Positions 62,466 through 64,000 of a DNA stretch of 64,000 bases are shown piece by piece. The DNA is from Apteryx mantelli (lineage: Eukaryota; Chordata; Aves; Apterygiformes; Apterygidae). Where the stretch lies: assembly GCF_036417845.1 (NCBI RefSeq), contig NC_089982.1, positions 42,247,684 to 42,311,683 on the forward strand. Reading direction: 5' to 3'. The notes under the pieces are model-generated. The model ran no database searches. It saw nothing but the letters and a program-made list of their open reading frames with translations, and was not told the origin of the DNA. The position numbers and the translations under genes were made by a program. Position 1 is the stretch's first letter, and each line of letters begins with the position of its first letter.

Positions 62466-64000
62466 TAGATAATTCATTTCCAGATGGAAAAAAAAAATCC
62501 ACAATAAATTCACAGAAATACCAATCTTTGAATCCAAGAACCCACACAGTGGACCTTTGCACATGGTTGTAGCATTCACTAGTAAATGTGTACTTCCATG
62601 ATCATTATGTTTCTTGGAACAGAACTGACTAACACATAGAATGTGTTTTTATGTGGAAAATTGGTAATGGTTATCAGCAGGTAAGGCTTAAATCAAAAGA
62701 CAATCACAGACTCATTTAAACCCATAAGCACTCCAGGCTCTAGAGAAGGACCAATCAAGTCTTTTCATTTGGCAAAACAGCTGTTCATAAGAGGGTGGCC
62801 ACCTGAAATAAGAGACCCCATAGCAGGTCAGAGCTAACATTGATGGATTAACAGGCATTTTTCTTATTACGAATTTAGGCATAGTTTGATTAGCATCTTT
62901 ATGCGGCCCTGGCAGCCTAAGCACTGTGCATTCCCCATCCCCGGTCATTCACTCCTTCCCCCCACTAATCCCTGCACTTCACACCAGAACAAGTATTTGT
63001 GTAACCAAGTGATAAATTGGACCGATTTCCTCATCCACATCCCATCTTTGTCGTTAGGTTATTATTAAACTGGATGGGTGCCCCAGCTGATATTACCATT
63101 CAGCGTGACAAGTGATTGTGATACGTAGGCGTGGGAAGAGAGGAAGGTGGAGAACAGGATTGCTTAACCCTGAACCATAACCAAAAGAGGTCTGAGCAAT
63201 CGGCATCTCCGCGCCTGTGGTAGTGGCTGCTGGCAGTGGGAGTAGGGAGGGTCAGTACGAAGAGGGGCAGGCACGATGCTGGGAGGAAGTGGAAGCAGGG
63301 TTTCTTACACCAAGGCTCGCTGGGAACTGGGCTTCAAAGAAGCTTCCTGTTGTTGTTTGTATAAGATGTTTCTAAACAAATGTTGCTCCAAGAATATGTT
63401 TAACTCAGCTTCTGTCTAATGAAAACAGTCCTATCTGCTCTTGAATTTTGGCTAACCATTAGGCCAAAGCAGCAGAGTGGTTCAATATCTAATTAAATAC
63501 TCCTGCTAGCAGGGATCCTCACTCAGAAACCACTGAAAAAACAGCAGAGTTTTCAGACTGTCTCAATTTTGCTACAGGCCTTCAGTGAAGTGTTTAAAAA
63601 TGTCAGAACTCTGTCTCTGCTGCCCTGAACTAAAAATACAAGTTGGAGAGATGTTTGACTGGAGGAGGGGAGTGAGGCAGCAGGGAGAGGATTAAGAAAT
63701 CATGTAAAAATATACCCTCTGAATAGAGAGATTTTGTTTGGCTCTTTTTTTGCCTAGCTGCAATCACAGTCATTGTACAAACAGTGTTGCATTTCTAAGA
63801 AAACCATGTAAGAAATCAAATGGCAATATTCAGTGTGACATGGCTAGCACCAGTTTTTTTAGTATGAATGTATGAATAATACTTGTGTCTTCATTATGCA
63901 GCTAGTATTATTGCATATATATTCATCAGAAACACTGCTTCATCTGTAGCTTTTTTTTTAACATATCATACCAAGTAAGAAAAGTATATTAGTGCAATCA

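Larger units (their letters stand above)
51273..64000. other. non-coding DNA, no gene seen
   Basis: AT-rich sequence with scattered short open frames and no recognised coding exon. It holds a CA-type microsatellite (60085-60110), a 20-bp imperfect tandem duplication at 62426-62465 and a pair of related 50-bp segments at 58151-58200 and 59161-59210. In mammals the NPY1R/NPY5R receptors lie on this side of NAF1, but no receptor coding sequence is present here. Confidence 0.55.

Noticed and set aside
51273..64000. Search for NPY1R/NPY5R exons expected on this side from mammalian gene order
   Set aside because: These receptors have a long coding exon; no open frame here is longer than about 110 codons and none shows seven-membrane-segment features.

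Overview
The window looks like bird (sauropsid) nuclear DNA. The evidence is AT-rich sequence with long non-coding stretches, one split gene with GT-AG introns, a single strong CpG island, and CR1-type LINE copies. One CR1 is young and ends in the typical octamer-like 3' end at about 51.1 kb. Another is an old, heavily diverged copy at 42-43 kb. I see nothing bacterial, no operons and no CRISPR.

Only one protein-coding gene can be supported: NAF1, the assembly factor of box H/ACA ribonucleoproteins, on the minus strand. Its eight coding exons run from the start codon at 31986 to the stop codon at 10026. I placed every junction by hand on GT-AG sites, and phases agree throughout. The exons join into one reading frame of 596 codons plus stop. 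The conserved Gar1-like core lies in exons 3-5. The protein is longer than human NAF1 (about 494 residues), largely because exon 1 carries a proline/arginine-rich tandem repeat.

Layout: 1-9.7 kb is non-coding DNA downstream of NAF1, with one decayed CR1 at 4.16-4.45 kb. NAF1 occupies 10.0-32.0 kb, and its CpG-island promoter extends to about 32.33 kb. The remaining 32 kb upstream of NAF1 holds no gene I can support. It contains an old CR1 split by an A/G-only expansion (42.1-43.2 kb), a degenerate GC-rich minisatellite (49.57-50.14 kb), a probable solo LTR (about 50.18-50.54 kb), a young CR1 (50.57-51.16 kb) and an inverted partial CR1 copy (51.16-51.27 kb).

The points most worth a second look are: the 7 x 54-bp coding minisatellite with a 162-bp higher-order period in NAF1 exon 1; the 113-bp near-perfect inverted repeat formed by the two CR1 pieces; the minisatellite-LTR-CR1 cluster; and the polypurine expansion inside the old CR1. 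I did not find a new multi-gene system. No database search or alignment was run; homology calls rest on recognising family sequences.
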